Below, piece by piece: positions 52,986 through 61,641 of a stretch of 64,000 nt of DNA. The DNA comes from Streptomyces niger (GTDB lineage Bacteria > Actinomycetota > Actinomycetes > Streptomycetales > Streptomycetaceae). The notes under the pieces were generated by a model. That model was given only the letters and a program-made list of their open reading frames with translations. It had not been told where the DNA came from and did no database searches. A program made the translations under genes and the position numbers. Where the stretch lies: the NCBI RefSeq assembly GCF_000718305.1, contig NZ_JOFQ01000012.1:1-64000 (forward strand). The letters run 5' to 3'. The first letter of the stretch is position 1. The number at the start of each line of letters is the position of its first letter.

Positions 52986-53212
52986 CCCCGGCGCCACAGG
53001 ATGCGTACCACCCGGAGGGCGCCGACGGCACCAGCCAGTACGGCGGCCACCATGACCCAGGAGCCGTGCCATGAAGCGGGCACCGGGCCCCACAGGGCGG
53101 GCGCGGCGCAGAGCAGGAAGACGAGGCCGCTCAGGAGCGCGCCGGTCACCACGGCGAATGCGATCTCGACCGTGACGGCGTCCCGTTGGGCCTGTGAGCG
53201 GGTCGGAGACAC
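52946..53212 (-). CDS. DUF6332-type small membrane protein
   Basis: An 88-residue protein with two membrane helices (AFAVVTGALLSGLVFLLCAA; WVMVAAVLAGAVGALRVV) after a short polar N-terminus, and a basic C-terminus. Matches the layout of streptomycete DUF6332 proteins; function unknown. The start is GTG 53212. Its last 13 codons overlap the 3' end of the response regulator on the opposite strand. Confidence 0.65.
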   Translation of the reverse strand: MSPTRSQAQRDAVTVEIAFAVVTGALLSGLVFLLCAAPALWGPVPASWHGSWVMVAAVLAGAVGALRVVRILWRRGQPSHPGRTSPHS

Positions 53213-53381
53213 GGTAGGAGTCTGTCATGCGATCGGGATTGCCGCTGCCCTCCGGCCGCTCATAGGCTGAGCGTGCCCGGCCGGTCACCGGCCGGGACCA
53301 GCGCATGCACGGCAGTGGCGCACGCCTCGTGCCGCGGGTACGCGCGCCGGACGAACCGGCGCCGGAGGAAGGCGAGCGGTC

Positions 53382-54242
53382 ATGAGGCATTGGGACGTTG
53401 CCGTACGGTCGGGTGCGCGGCTCGGGGAGGGACCGACGTGGGACGCCGCGGAGGCGCGGCTGATCTGGGTCGACATCCTCACCTGCCGGGTGCACACCTA
53501 CGACCCCGCCACCGGCCGCCGGACCGTGATGGTCACCGAACAGCACGTCGGCGCCGCGAAGCCGCGCGCCGGCGGTGGCCTGGTCGTCAATCTCCGGGAC
53601 GGGGTGGGCGCTTACGACGCCGGCGGGGCCTTCTCCTGGCTGGCGCACGAGGTCGTGCCGGGACGGCGGGGCAACGACGCGGCCGTGGCCCCCGACGGGG
53701 CGCTGTGGGCCGGGACCATGCGGTACGACGAGGCGGCGGGCGGCGGCACGCTGGCGCGGATCGCGCCGGACGGCAGCGCGGAGCCGGCGCTGTCGGACGT
53801 CACGGTCAGCAACGGCATCGGCTGGAGCCCGGACGGCCGGCTGATGTACTACATCGACACCCCGACCCGGCGGATCGACGTCTTCGACGCGGGGGACGCG
53901 GTCGGCACGGCCGCGAAGGTCGTACCCACCCGGCGGGCCTTCGTGGAGATCGAGGAGGGCGCGGGCTTCCCGGACGGGCTGTGCGTGGACGCGGAGGGCG
54001 CCGTCTGGGTGGCGCTGTGGGACGGCGGGCAGGTGCGCCGCTACACGCCCGACGGCGCTCTCGACCGCACGATCGAGCTTCCCGTAGGCCGCCCCACCGC
54101 CTGCGCTTTCGGCGGCAGCGACCTGACGGATCTCTTCATCACCACGGCGCAGGAGGGCACCCCGCGGCACCCGCTGGAGGGCTCGGTGCTCGTCGTCCCC
54201 GGCGCCGGCCGGGGACTGGAACAGCCCGCCTTCGCGGGCTGA
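53382..54242 (+). CDS. SMP-30/gluconolactonase family protein
   Basis: A 286-residue six-bladed beta-propeller hydrolase. Metal-binding residues lie in LGEGPTWD (Glu), VSNGIGWSPDG (Asn) and GFPDGLCVDAEG (Asp). Members hydrolyse sugar lactones. GAAGGCGAG precedes ATG 53382. Alone on its strand; convergent with the maleylpyruvate isomerase-like gene. Confidence 0.9.
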   Translation: MRHWDVAVRSGARLGEGPTWDAAEARLIWVDILTCRVHTYDPATGRRTVMVTEQHVGAAKPRAGGGLVVNLRDGVGAYDAGGAFSWLAHEVVPGRRGNDAAVAPDGALWAGTMRYDEAAGGGTLARIAPDGSAEPALSDVTVSNGIGWSPDGRLMYYIDTPTRRIDVFDAGDAVGTAAKVVPTRRAFVEIEEGAGFPDGLCVDAEGAVWVALWDGGQVRRYTPDGALDRTIELPVGRPTACAFGGSDLTDLFITTAQEGTPRHPLEGSVLVVPGAGRGLEQPAFAG

Positions 54243-54333
54243 GGACCGGAGCCGGTCGACAGCACGGAGCAGCCGCTCGACAGCGTGGAGCGGGGCGTCG
54301 GCACGGAGCCGTTCGACGGCGAACGCGGTCCGC

Positions 54334-54375
54334 TCGACGGCGGTGGCGGTCGTATCGACGGCGGTGGCGGTCAGA
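54334..54375. repeat. 2 x 21 bp tandem repeat at a stop codon
   Basis: TCGACGGCGGTGGCGGTC plus three bases, repeated at 54334-54354 and 54355-54375. The second copy contains the minus-strand stop (54371-54373). More degenerate GTCGAC-type units extend back to about 54250. Confidence 0.8.
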
Positions 54376-55192
54376 TCGCGAAGAGCTCCTGCCAGAGCCG
54401 GGGGAACGAGCCGTCGTCGTCCGGCGTCACGGTCACGGCGGCCGAACTCTCCCACGGCAGGCGGTTCCACAGCATCGCGTAGAGATCCGCAGCGGGGCCT
54501 TCCAGTACGCAGTCCGGGGCCGGGCCACCGGTCTCCTTCGCCCCTTCCGCCGCGCCGGCGTCCCCTCCGGTCGCCGTCACCCGCTCCGCGTGCGGCGGCG
54601 CGTCCGAAAGCCGCACGCGCCAGGCGGCGTTGCCCGAGCCGTCCGGGCCGGGCGCGTCCGAGGTGCGTATATACAACTCCTTCGCGCGAGCCGTGCGCGC
54701 GCGGCCGTGGTCGCGCGCGAGGAAGCCGGTCAGCAGCTCGTCGATGCCGTCCGCGGCGAACGCGGGGTCCAGCGCGGAGAATCCCGAGCCCAGGGACGCC
54801 TCGGCGTCGATGCGGTGCATCGCGGTCTCGTGCGCCTGCCGCCGCGCCCAGAACGCGAGCGGCGACGGGGCGGACAGGAAGGTCCAGCAGGCCAGGTCGG
54901 CGGGCGCCGACTCCAGCGCCTCGACCAGCGCGCGATGGCCGTCCCGCATCCACTGCACCAGCTCCGGGCCGTCCAGGCCGGGCGCCTCGGGCCACGGCAT
55001 ACGGCCTTCCGGCGCGCCGCCCGTGACGTACCCCGCCGCCCAGCGGTGGACGCATCCGATGTGCGTGAGCAGGTCGCGTACCTGCCAGTCGGGGCAGGCC
55101 GGGACGGAGGCGTCCGGGCCTGCCTTGTCCGCGGCATCGGCCAGCAACTGGCCTTCCGCGCGGAGGATTTCGACGAAGTCAGTGATCTCCAT
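54371..55192 (-). CDS. Maleylpyruvate isomerase-fold mycothiol-dependent enzyme
   Basis: A 273-residue DinB-like protein. The metal/mycothiol domain has VRDLLTHIGCVHRWAAGYV and FWARRQAHETAMHRIDAEA, giving the His/Glu/His triad. The C-terminal part (about 170-273) is the SCP2-like C-domain. Members transfer or isomerise using mycothiol. ATG 55192 lies within the end of the upstream gene (14-bp overlap with 55179-55610), so the pair is cotranscribed. Confidence 0.87.
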   Translation of the reverse strand: MEITDFVEILRAEGQLLADAADKAGPDASVPACPDWQVRDLLTHIGCVHRWAAGYVTGGAPEGRMPWPEAPGLDGPELVQWMRDGHRALVEALESAPADLACWTFLSAPSPLAFWARRQAHETAMHRIDAEASLGSGFSALDPAFAADGIDELLTGFLARDHGRARTARAKELYIRTSDAPGPDGSGNAAWRVRLSDAPPHAERVTATGGDAGAAEGAKETGGPAPDCVLEGPAADLYAMLWNRLPWESSAAVTVTPDDDGSFPRLWQELFAI

Positions 55193-55610
55193 GTCGCTGA
55201 GTGTGCCAGCCGCCACTGACAACGGCCTCGGTCGCGGCGGGCCGGCGACGCAGACCGCGGTGGACCAGGCCGAGCAGCAGCGCGTTGAGCAGTGCCGCGA
55301 TGCCGAGGGTCGTGATCGTGTACCACGCGGGCGCGCCCGCGTCGGGCCACAGCGCGTCCCCCGCGAACCACAGCGGGAAGAGGGTCGGGGAAGTGAGCAG
55401 CGCGGCCCAGACGCCGGACATGGAGGCGTCCGGCCGGCCGACGAAGAGCGAGTCGACGACGGCGAAGACCACCGCCGCGGCGAACAGCGCCAGATAGACA
55501 CGCGAAACGGGGTTGCCGAAGGTCAGCCGCCCCACGTCGCGCAACCAGGGTTTCGGGTGCGTGTGCAGGCGGAGCGTTTCGGGATCGCGGAGCCGGGGCG
55601 TCGCGTTCAT
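55179..55610 (-). CDS. SCO4225-family membrane protein
   Basis: A 143-residue protein with a soluble N-terminus (about 35 residues) and three hydrophobic segments (VYLALFAAAVVFAVVDSLF; GVWAALLTSPTLFPLWFAGD; ITTLGIAALLNALLLGLV). The arrangement fits the SCO4225 family; function unknown. ATG 55610 has GGGGGA upstream. It precedes and overlaps the mycothiol-dependent gene. Confidence 0.7.
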   Translation of the reverse strand: MNATPRLRDPETLRLHTHPKPWLRDVGRLTFGNPVSRVYLALFAAAVVFAVVDSLFVGRPDASMSGVWAALLTSPTLFPLWFAGDALWPDAGAPAWYTITTLGIAALLNALLLGLVHRGLRRRPAATEAVVSGGWHTQRHGDH

Positions 55611-55923
55611 GTGTCCCCCCAGGGGCGGGCCGAGTGCGGATACAGCGGTACGCGTCCAGTCGTACGTGCTCCGGGCGGGACGGACATCCGCTCTCGTACT
55701 CACGCGGCGGTGTCCGTACTCAAGTATCGAGGCGGCGCCGGCGGATGTCAGTGCTCGGTTCCGGCCGCGTGCGCGCCGGCCGGTCGACAGCCCGCATACG
55801 GACCGAGGGACGCGTGCGTCCGTACGGGGCGAGGGCAGGTAGCGTCTCGGTGTGCGGTGCGCGACGGGGCGGTTTCCGTGAGGCGGCGGGCCGTGTTTTG
55901 TTCATGTCGGATACAAAGCCAGA

Positions 55924-57165
55924 ATGGACGGCGTGACCCACACTCGGACGACCAGGCTGGAGCGGGGCCGCGGCGCGCTCGGACCCGCGCTGGAGCTCGT
56001 ACACACCGGACGCGCGCCCACGCGTGCCGTCCTGACCTCGGAACTCGGTGTGACGCGCGCGACGGCCGGTGCGGTGGCCGCCGAACTCGAAGCGCTCGGC
56101 TTCATCACCGTCGACGCGCACCCGACCGCCGCCGCCGGCACCCAGGGGCGCCCCTCGCACCGGCTGTTCATCGCGGAGCAGGGGCCCGTCGTGCTGGCCG
56201 TCCAGATCCACGCGGACGGCTACCGGGTCGCACTGGTGGGGCTCGGTGGCCGGATCGTGGCCACCACGTCCGGCTGCGGCACGATTCCGGCCGATCCGGC
56301 CCACATCCTCTCCGAGGCCGTACGGGCCGGTTCCGGGCTGCTGCGCGACAGCGGGCGGCGCTGCCTGGGGGCGGGCCTCGCCGTGCCGTCCGCGGTCGCC
56401 GAGCCGGACGGTGAGGCGCTCAACCCCCTGCACCTCGCCTGGCCCGCCGGCGCCCCCGTACGGCGGCTGTTCCTCCGGGCGCTGACCGAAGCGGGCGTAC
56501 CGGGCGTCACCCCGGACGTGGGCTTCAGTGGCAACGACGTCAACCTCACCGCCCTCGCCGAACACCGCCACGGGGCCGGACGGGGCGCCCGCGACCTGCT
56601 CTGCGTGGCGTCCGGTCACCGCGGTGTCGGCGGTGCGCTGGTCCTGGACGGGCGACTGCACAGCGGCAGTTCCGGGCTGGCCCTGGAGGTCGGCCACCTC
56701 ACCGTCAACCCGGAGGGCGCTCCCTGCCACTGTGGCAGCCGCGGCTGCCTGGACGTCGAGGCCGATCCGCTCGCCTTCTTGGGGGCGGCCGGCCGCCCCC
56801 CGGGGCCAGAGGGCTCGCTCCTCAAGCAGGCGACCGACCTGCTCCGCGAGGAGTACGCCGATCCGTCCATTCGGGCGGCGGGGGAGCTGCTGATCGACCG
56901 GCTCGGCCTGGGCATCGCCGGCCTGGTCAACATCCTCAACCCCGACCGCATCATCCTGGGCGGGCTGCACCGCGCACTCCTGGAGGCCGACCCGGAACGG
57001 TTGCGCGCCGTCGTGGCGGACCGCAGCCTGTGGGGGCGCAGCGGCAGCGTGCCCATCCTGCCCTGCACCCTGGACCACAACGGGCTGGTCGGCGCCGCCG
57101 AACTGGCCTGGCAGCCGGTGCTGGACGACCCGCTGATCGTCCTCGGAGCCGAAGCGACGGGCTGA
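55924..57165 (+). CDS. ROK-family transcriptional regulator
   Basis: A 413-residue NagC/XylR-type repressor. Residues 20-70 form a winged helix (VLTSELGVTRATAGAVAAEL, LEALGFITVD). The ROK sugar-binding domain follows, with the zinc signature GHLTVNPEGAPCHCGSRGCL. The kinase phosphate motif is absent (LAVQIHADGYRVALVGLG), so it is a regulator. ATG 55924. It faces the phosphotriesterase-like gene across a 185-bp gap. Confidence 0.9.
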   Translation: MDGVTHTRTTRLERGRGALGPALELVHTGRAPTRAVLTSELGVTRATAGAVAAELEALGFITVDAHPTAAAGTQGRPSHRLFIAEQGPVVLAVQIHADGYRVALVGLGGRIVATTSGCGTIPADPAHILSEAVRAGSGLLRDSGRRCLGAGLAVPSAVAEPDGEALNPLHLAWPAGAPVRRLFLRALTEAGVPGVTPDVGFSGNDVNLTALAEHRHGAGRGARDLLCVASGHRGVGGALVLDGRLHSGSSGLALEVGHLTVNPEGAPCHCGSRGCLDVEADPLAFLGAAGRPPGPEGSLLKQATDLLREEYADPSIRAAGELLIDRLGLGIAGLVNILNPDRIILGGLHRALLEADPERLRAVVADRSLWGRSGSVPILPCTLDHNGLVGAAELAWQPVLDDPLIVLGAEATG

Positions 57166-57350
57166 CAGGCCGCGTTCCCGGCCGGGGCGTGTCCCCGGTC
57201 GTGCCGAGACGCGGCCGTGCCGCCGGGCGCCGGCCCTGTCCGGACACCGTCCGCCCGGGTCGCGCCGTCGCTCGCGCCCGGGCGCCGGCCGTGCCCTCCG
57301 TGAGCTTCGCGACGGGGCGAAGCGGGCGGCCGGCGGCCCGTTCTGCGGCC

Positions 57351-58316
57351 TCAGGCCCGCCACTCCGTGGCGAACGCGCGCGCCGGGTTGTCCGTCAGCA
57401 TGCGCGCGACGGCTGCCTTCTCCAGCGTGAGTTCCAGGCGACGCGGCAGCGCGTTCACGACGTACGGCAGCCCCGGCCCGCCGTCGACAGAACGGGCCGC
57501 CGCCGTGGTCGTGTCACCACCCAGGAGGACCCGGTCCCCGAACCCCGCGTCGACCAGCCCGGCCAGCACCTCCGCAAGCCGCCAGTCCGTCGCGTGGTGG
57601 GCTCGCGACGGGCCGTCGAAGGCGAGATAGGCACCCGCTTCGGCCGCCGCGCGATGGACGGCGGTGTCGGGGAAGCGGTTGAGATGCCCGAGCACCACGT
57701 GGCGCGGCGCCATGCCCGCGGTGCCGCACAGCAGGTCCAGCACGTCGAGCGCCCCGGTGCCCAGCTCCAGATGGACGGCGACCACCGCGCCCGTGGCGTG
57801 GTGCGCCTCGGCCGCCGCGGCAAGCGTGTGCCGGGCGTGCGCGTCCAGGCCGTGGAAGCCGCCGGCCACTTTGATGAGGCCGGCCCGCGGGCCTCCGGGC
57901 CCGCCGATGCCCTCCGTGAGCTCCGCGACGAACAGCGCCGCCAGGTCGCCCCGCACCCGGTCGAGGAGGTCCGGCGCGTAGTGCACCGCCTGGTGCAGCC
58001 CGGTGGCCGCGACGATCTGTACGCCCGTCTCCCGGGAGAGCCGCACCAGCTCGGACGCGCGGCGCCCCATCCCGTAGGGCGTCCACTGCACCACGGTGCC
58101 GCCGCCCGCCTCCTTGAAGGCGCGCAGTTCGGCTGCCGCGGCCACGGGATCGTCCAGCTCCTGTCCGGGCAGTTGCGGACTGGTGAGGAAGAGGTGGTCG
58201 TGGGCGTCACAGCGACCCCGGAGCGCAGTGGGGGACAGGTCGCCCAGGACAGTACGAAGGGCGGCGGACCGGGGCTCTGCAAGGCGTTGAGGTATGGCCA
58301 TAGAGGTAATGTACAT
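57351..58316 (-). CDS. Phosphotriesterase-family metal hydrolase
   Basis: A 321-residue amidohydrolase-fold protein. Binuclear metal ligands typical of the PTE family are in order: CDAHDHLF (HxH), GLIKVAGG (carbamylated Lys), VAVHLELG (His), VVLGHLNR (His) and LLGGDTTT (Asp). Many members are lactonases rather than phosphotriesterases. Two starts are possible, ATG 58316 and ATG 58301; neither has a ribosome site, so the transcript may be leaderless. Substrate probably a sugar- or lactone-derived compound given the ROK regulator (inference). Confidence 0.85.
   Translation of the reverse strand: MYITSMAIPQRLAEPRSAALRTVLGDLSPTALRGRCDAHDHLFLTSPQLPGQELDDPVAAAAELRAFKEAGGGTVVQWTPYGMGRRASELVRLSRETGVQIVAATGLHQAVHYAPDLLDRVRGDLAALFVAELTEGIGGPGGPRAGLIKVAGGFHGLDAHARHTLAAAAEAHHATGAVVAVHLELGTGALDVLDLLCGTAGMAPRHVVLGHLNRFPDTAVHRAAAEAGAYLAFDGPSRAHHATDWRLAEVLAGLVDAGFGDRVLLGGDTTTAAARSVDGGPGLPYVVNALPRRLELTLEKAAVARMLTDNPARAFATEWRA
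58309..58316. promoter_or_regulatory. ATGTACAT palindrome on the hydrolase start
   Basis: ATGTACAT, inside the imperfect GGTAATGTACATACC, coincides with the start codon at 58316. TGTACA-centred sites are typical of GntR-type regulators. A repressor here would block a leaderless message. Confidence 0.45.
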
Positions 58317-58381
58317 ACCAGTAGTTACAGTGTCTCGCGAGAGAGCCCTCGGGGGGACGTACTTCTCCAGAGGGGCTGATC

Positions 58382-58462
58382 ATGATGGATGTGCTGGCGA
58401 ACCCCTGGCCCGGCGGTGGTCCCGGACCCTGGTTCCTGTTCTTCCCGCTGGCGCAGGGGTGA
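58382..58462 (+). CDS. Small ORF, 26 residues
   Basis: AGAGGGG lies about 6 nt before a double ATG. The peptide MMDVLANPWPGGGPGPWFLF, then FPLAQG, has the Pro/Gly/Trp run and aromatic stretch seen in short streptomycete membrane proteins, but it stops before a full helix. A terminator begins 17 bp after its stop. Could be a functional microprotein or a truncated one. Confidence 0.45.
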   Translation: MMDVLANPWPGGGPGPWFLFFPLAQG

Positions 58463-58478
58463 CGGTCGTCCCGCGAAC

Positions 58479-58518
58479 GGCTGAGCGCCCGGCCCCCAAG
58501 GGGACCGGGCGCTCAGCC
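58479..58518. terminator. Bidirectional hairpin terminator
   Basis: GGCTGAGCGCCCGG and its exact complement form a 14-bp stem with a 12-nt loop. The right arm covers the stop codon (58513-58515) of the minus-strand ATPase gene. Confidence 0.85.
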
Positions 58519-59022
58519 TACGTGCAGGCCGCGTGCGGGCCGTGCGGCGCCGCTCGCTTCCGCGTGCTCCGCCTCCGATGGTTCCGTCGGCAGTCCGGTG
58601 AGCGTGTGGCCCGGTTCCTCCCGGCCGCGACTGAGGGCGGGCAGCGTGAACCAGACGACCTTGCCGCTGTCCTCCGGACGGGCGCCCCAGCTCTCGCTCA
58701 GCTCGGCGATCAGGGTCAGGCCCCGACCGCCGACGTCCAGCGGCCCGGCCGCGGTGGGGCGCGGCATGCGGGGGTCGAAATCACGTACCGACACGGTCAA
58801 CTGGTCGAGTAGGACGGACAGTTCGACCGTGCACTGCTTACTGGGAACGGCGTGCTGATGGACGTTGGCGAGCAGCTCCGTCACCCCGAGGGTCGCGGCG
58901 TCGATCAAGGCGTCGAGACGCCAGTAACGGAGCTGTGCCGATACGATTCTGCGCATCTGTCCGATGCGTGCCGGCAGGGCTTGGAGCTCCACCGCGCAGT
59001 GCCTGCTGGGTTGCCTGATCAC
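58513..59022 (-). CDS. RsbW/anti-sigma-type ATP-binding protein
   Basis: A 169-residue protein with the HATPase_c_2 fold: N-box VTELLANVHQHA and G1-box DVGGRGLTLIAEL. This class includes anti-sigma factor kinases and their many Streptomyces relatives, which switch partners by phosphorylation. A 30-residue polar tail follows. GTG 59022. No anti-anti-sigma or sigma gene adjoins. Confidence 0.88.
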   Translation of the reverse strand: MIRQPSRHCAVELQALPARIGQMRRIVSAQLRYWRLDALIDAATLGVTELLANVHQHAVPSKQCTVELSVLLDQLTVSVRDFDPRMPRPTAAGPLDVGGRGLTLIAELSESWGARPEDSGKVVWFTLPALSRGREEPGHTLTGLPTEPSEAEHAEASGAARPARGLHVG

Positions 59023-59323
59023 GACCGCGACTCCCCTGGTGAGGCCGGGCGCGCCCGCCGCTACGGAGCGCGAGGACCGGGTCCGGCGATGTCCCGTTCA
59101 CCGGAGAGTCACCGCTGGTGAACCCTCGGTGATACGAGTACCAGGGTCGGCCCGCTCCCGTACGGCCGCAACCGCAGGCCGTACGCAACCCCAGCGCGTC
59201 CCACCGGACTTCACTCGAATGCAGTCGGCGTTCCCCCGCATACGGACCCGTATGGCCCCGCCCTTGCCCGTACGCGGCCCGCAGGCCCCGTCGTCGTGTC
59301 GTGTCCGCCCGCCGGCCGGGCCG
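59023..59323. other. Intergenic region without a supported gene
   Basis: A 300-bp stretch upstream of the ATPase gene and downstream of the hypothetical at 59324. It contains several CGTACGG/CCGTACG-type short motifs but no clear hairpin or ORF with a ribosome site. Confidence 0.4.
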
Positions 59324-59611
59324 TCAGGTGTGCGCCGCGCCCGCTGCCCGCACGGCGTCCATGAAGCGCTCAGGGGCCCCCATGGTCAGGGAGTAGCGGT
59401 GGCCGTTGAGCGTGGCGAAGGCGCGGTCCCGGGCGAGAAGCCGTGGGCGATGGGCCTGTACCGCGGCGAGCGGGGCACTGTCGATCTCCGTGCCGTAGCT
59501 CGTCAGCAGCGCCAGCCTGCCGTCCCTGATGATGACCTGACCCGCGCGGGTCAACGAACGCAGCCAGCGCTCGATGCGCACACCGGTCGCGTTGAACTCC
59601 GGCTCCCTCAT
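59324..59611 (-). CDS. Unknown basic protein, 95 residues
   Basis: Not assigned to a family. ATG 59611 has AGGAGG about 10 nt upstream. Sequence VRIERWLRSLTRAGQVIIRD and YGTEIDSAPLAAVQAHRPRL, then FATLNGHRYSLTMGAPERF, suggests a small alpha/beta protein. It lies upstream of, and co-oriented with, the RsbW-like gene (301 bp apart). Probably real given the ribosome site and codon bias. Confidence 0.65.
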   Translation of the reverse strand: MREPEFNATGVRIERWLRSLTRAGQVIIRDGRLALLTSYGTEIDSAPLAAVQAHRPRLLARDRAFATLNGHRYSLTMGAPERFMDAVRAAGAAHT

Positions 59612-59854
59612 GGAGCACCGCCTCCTCGACACACATGGCTCGGGGTGAGGCCCCCGCCCTCCAAGAAGTCTGCCCGGATCGCGGCCCGGGCACCAGTTCC
59701 CCTGGTCGCAGGCCTGTCGAACACGGTTACCCACGCTGCTTCTTGGGGCTGCTCAAAGCCTTGTTTATGCAGGTGAGAAGCGTGAGACGGATGGTTATGA
59801 TCGAGCCGGGCCCGGCGGCCGCGGCGGGCTGGACGACCGCGAGGAGTACGCCCA

Positions 59855-61048
59855 ATGAGTACCGCACAGCACATGGACGGGCGGCACGACGGCCTCACGG
59901 GCGACGCCGGCCGCTCCTGCGCCGCGCCGGCCGCCCCCGAAGGGGCGCCGCTGTCGACCCTCGACGTCGACCGCACCGACACCGCCTACCGCGACTGGCT
60001 GAAGGACGCCGTCCGTAAGGTCCAGGCGGACGCCAACCGCAGCGCCGACACCCACCTGCTGCGCTTCCCGCTGCCCGAGCAGTGGGGCATCGACCTCTAT
60101 CTGAAGGACGAGTCGACGCACCCCACCGGCAGCCTGAAGCACCGGCTCGCCCGCTCCCTCTTCCTCTACGGGCTGTGCAACGGCTGGATCCGCCCCGGCA
60201 AGCCGGTCATCGAGGCGTCCAGCGGCTCCACGGCCGTCTCCGAGGCGTACTTCGCCAAGCTCATCGGGGTGCCCTTCATCGCGGTGATGCCGGCGACGAC
60301 GAGCCGGGAGAAGACCCGTCTGATCGAGTTCCACGGCGGCACCTGTCACCTCGTCGCCGACCCGCGGACCGTCTACGACGTCTCCGCCCGGCTGGCGGCC
60401 GAGACCGGCGGCCACTACATGGACCAGTTCACCTACGCCGAGCGGGCCACGGACTGGCGCGGCAACAACAACATCGCCGAGTCGATCTTCCAGCAGCTGC
60501 GCCTGGAGCGGTATCCGAACCCCACGTGGATCGTGGCCACCGCCGGCACCGGCGGCACGTCGGCGACCATCGCCCGCTACGTGCACTACATGCAGCACGA
60601 CACCCGGGTCTGCGTCGCCGACCCCGAGAACAGCTGCTTCTTCGACGGCTGGCTGAACGGCGATGCCGAGACCGACTGCCGCACCGCCTCCCGCATCGAA
60701 GGCATCGGCCGGCCGCGGATGGAGCCCAGCTTCGTGCCCGGCGCCATCGACCGCATGATGAAGGTGCCGGACGCGGCCAGCGTGGCGGCCGTACGGGCCC
60801 TGGAGGCGGCCATCGGCCGCAAGGCGGGCGGTTCGACCGGCACGGGGCTGTGGAGCGCCCTGCGGATCGTCGCCGAGATGGTCGCGGCGGGCCGTACGGG
60901 CTCGGTGGTCACGCTGCTGTGCGACCCCGGCGACCGCTACCTCGACAAGTACTACTCCGACGCCTGGCTGGCCGAGCAGGGGCTGGACATCACGCCGTAC
61001 GCCCGCACTCTGCAGACCTTCCTCGCCGAGGGCGCCTGGCCGGAGTGA
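59855..61048 (+). CDS. PLP-dependent cysteine synthase family protein (Cds1-like)
   Basis: A 397-residue fold-type II PLP enzyme. The PLP lysine is in [19 protein letters not shown] (K95). The phosphate loop is [15 protein letters not shown], and [14 protein letters not shown] and TGLWSALRI are also family-typical. The closest remembered relatives are the actinobacterial Cds1-type L-cysteine desulfhydrases, which release H2S. The first 35 residues are Ala/Gly-rich and unlike the family. ATG 59855. No cysteine or sulfur gene adjoins. Confidence 0.85.
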   Translation: MSTAQHMDGRHDGLTGDAGRSCAAPAAPEGAPLSTLDVDRTDTAYRDWLKDAVRKVQADANRSADTHLLRFPLPEQWGIDLYLKDESTHPTGSLKHRLARSLFLYGLCNGWIRPGKPVIEASSGSTAVSEAYFAKLIGVPFIAVMPATTSREKTRLIEFHGGTCHLVADPRTVYDVSARLAAETGGHYMDQFTYAERATDWRGNNNIAESIFQQLRLERYPNPTWIVATAGTGGTSATIARYVHYMQHDTRVCVADPENSCFFDGWLNGDAETDCRTASRIEGIGRPRMEPSFVPGAIDRMMKVPDAASVAAVRALEAAIGRKAGGSTGTGLWSALRIVAEMVAAGRTGSVVTLLCDPGDRYLDKYYSDAWLAEQGLDITPYARTLQTFLAEGAWPE

Positions 61049-61061
61049 CGGGGCGGCCGTC

Positions 61062-61099
61062 CAGAGCGTGACCAGCCGCTCAGACCGTGACCAGCCGCC
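61062..61099. repeat. 2 x 19 bp tandem repeat at a stop codon
   Basis: CAGAGCGTGACCAGCCGCT (61062-61080) and CAGACCGTGACCAGCCGCC (61081-61099) differ at two bases. The second copies the last codons of the minus-strand SRPBCC gene, and its stop lies at the junction (61080-61082). Confidence 0.85.
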
Positions 61100-61556
61100 G
61101 GTCCAGCTGCCGCATCGAGTCGCGGAAGGCGCGGCCCAGCATCGGACGGCTCACCTGCATCACCGTGCGGAACGGCGCGGGGCCGTCGGCGGCGAACGTC
61201 CAGCGCACGAGCGTGCCGCCGTCGGGGCCGGGGGTGAGCCGCCAGTCCTCCAGCAGGGCGCGCAGGCCCGGGGCGTTCGTCTCGTCGACGCGGTAGGCGT
61301 AGTGCTCGGGGCGCTCGGCGGCCATGATGCTCTCGCGGAAGCGGGTGCCGCCCGTCAGCCGCACCGAGCGGCCCTTGCCGTCGTCGGTGGGCGCGATCCG
61401 GGAGACGCCGGTGAACCATGCGCACCAGGAGCCGACGTCGTCGGCGAGCGCGGCGTACACCGCATCCGGAGGCGCGGCCAGCCCGGCCGCGAAGACCATT
61501 CGCAGCGGCGCTGACTCGGCGAAGTCGAGCCCCACGGGGCTCAGTCGGCGCATCAT
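61080..61556 (-). CDS. SRPBCC-family (START-like) protein
   Basis: A 158-residue lipid/ligand-binding helix-grip fold: FAAGLAAPPDAVYAALADDV, GSWCAWFTGVSRI, FRESIMAAERPEHYAYRVDE, LVRWTFAADGP. Typical of polyketide cyclase-like/activator of Hsp90-like binders; ligand unknown. ATG 61556 is preceded at 11 nt by AGGGGG; GTG 61568 is an alternative. Convergent with the Cds1-like gene. Confidence 0.82.
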   Translation of the reverse strand: MMRRLSPVGLDFAESAPLRMVFAAGLAAPPDAVYAALADDVGSWCAWFTGVSRIAPTDDGKGRSVRLTGGTRFRESIMAAERPEHYAYRVDETNAPGLRALLEDWRLTPGPDGGTLVRWTFAADGPAPFRTVMQVSRPMLGRAFRDSMRQLDRRLVTV

Positions 61557-61641
61557 CGGTACGAGCACCCCCTGCACAGAGTGACGAGGCCGGTACCCAC
61601 TGTCGAACATACCGGCGACGCACACCATAGCTGGCGTCCCG

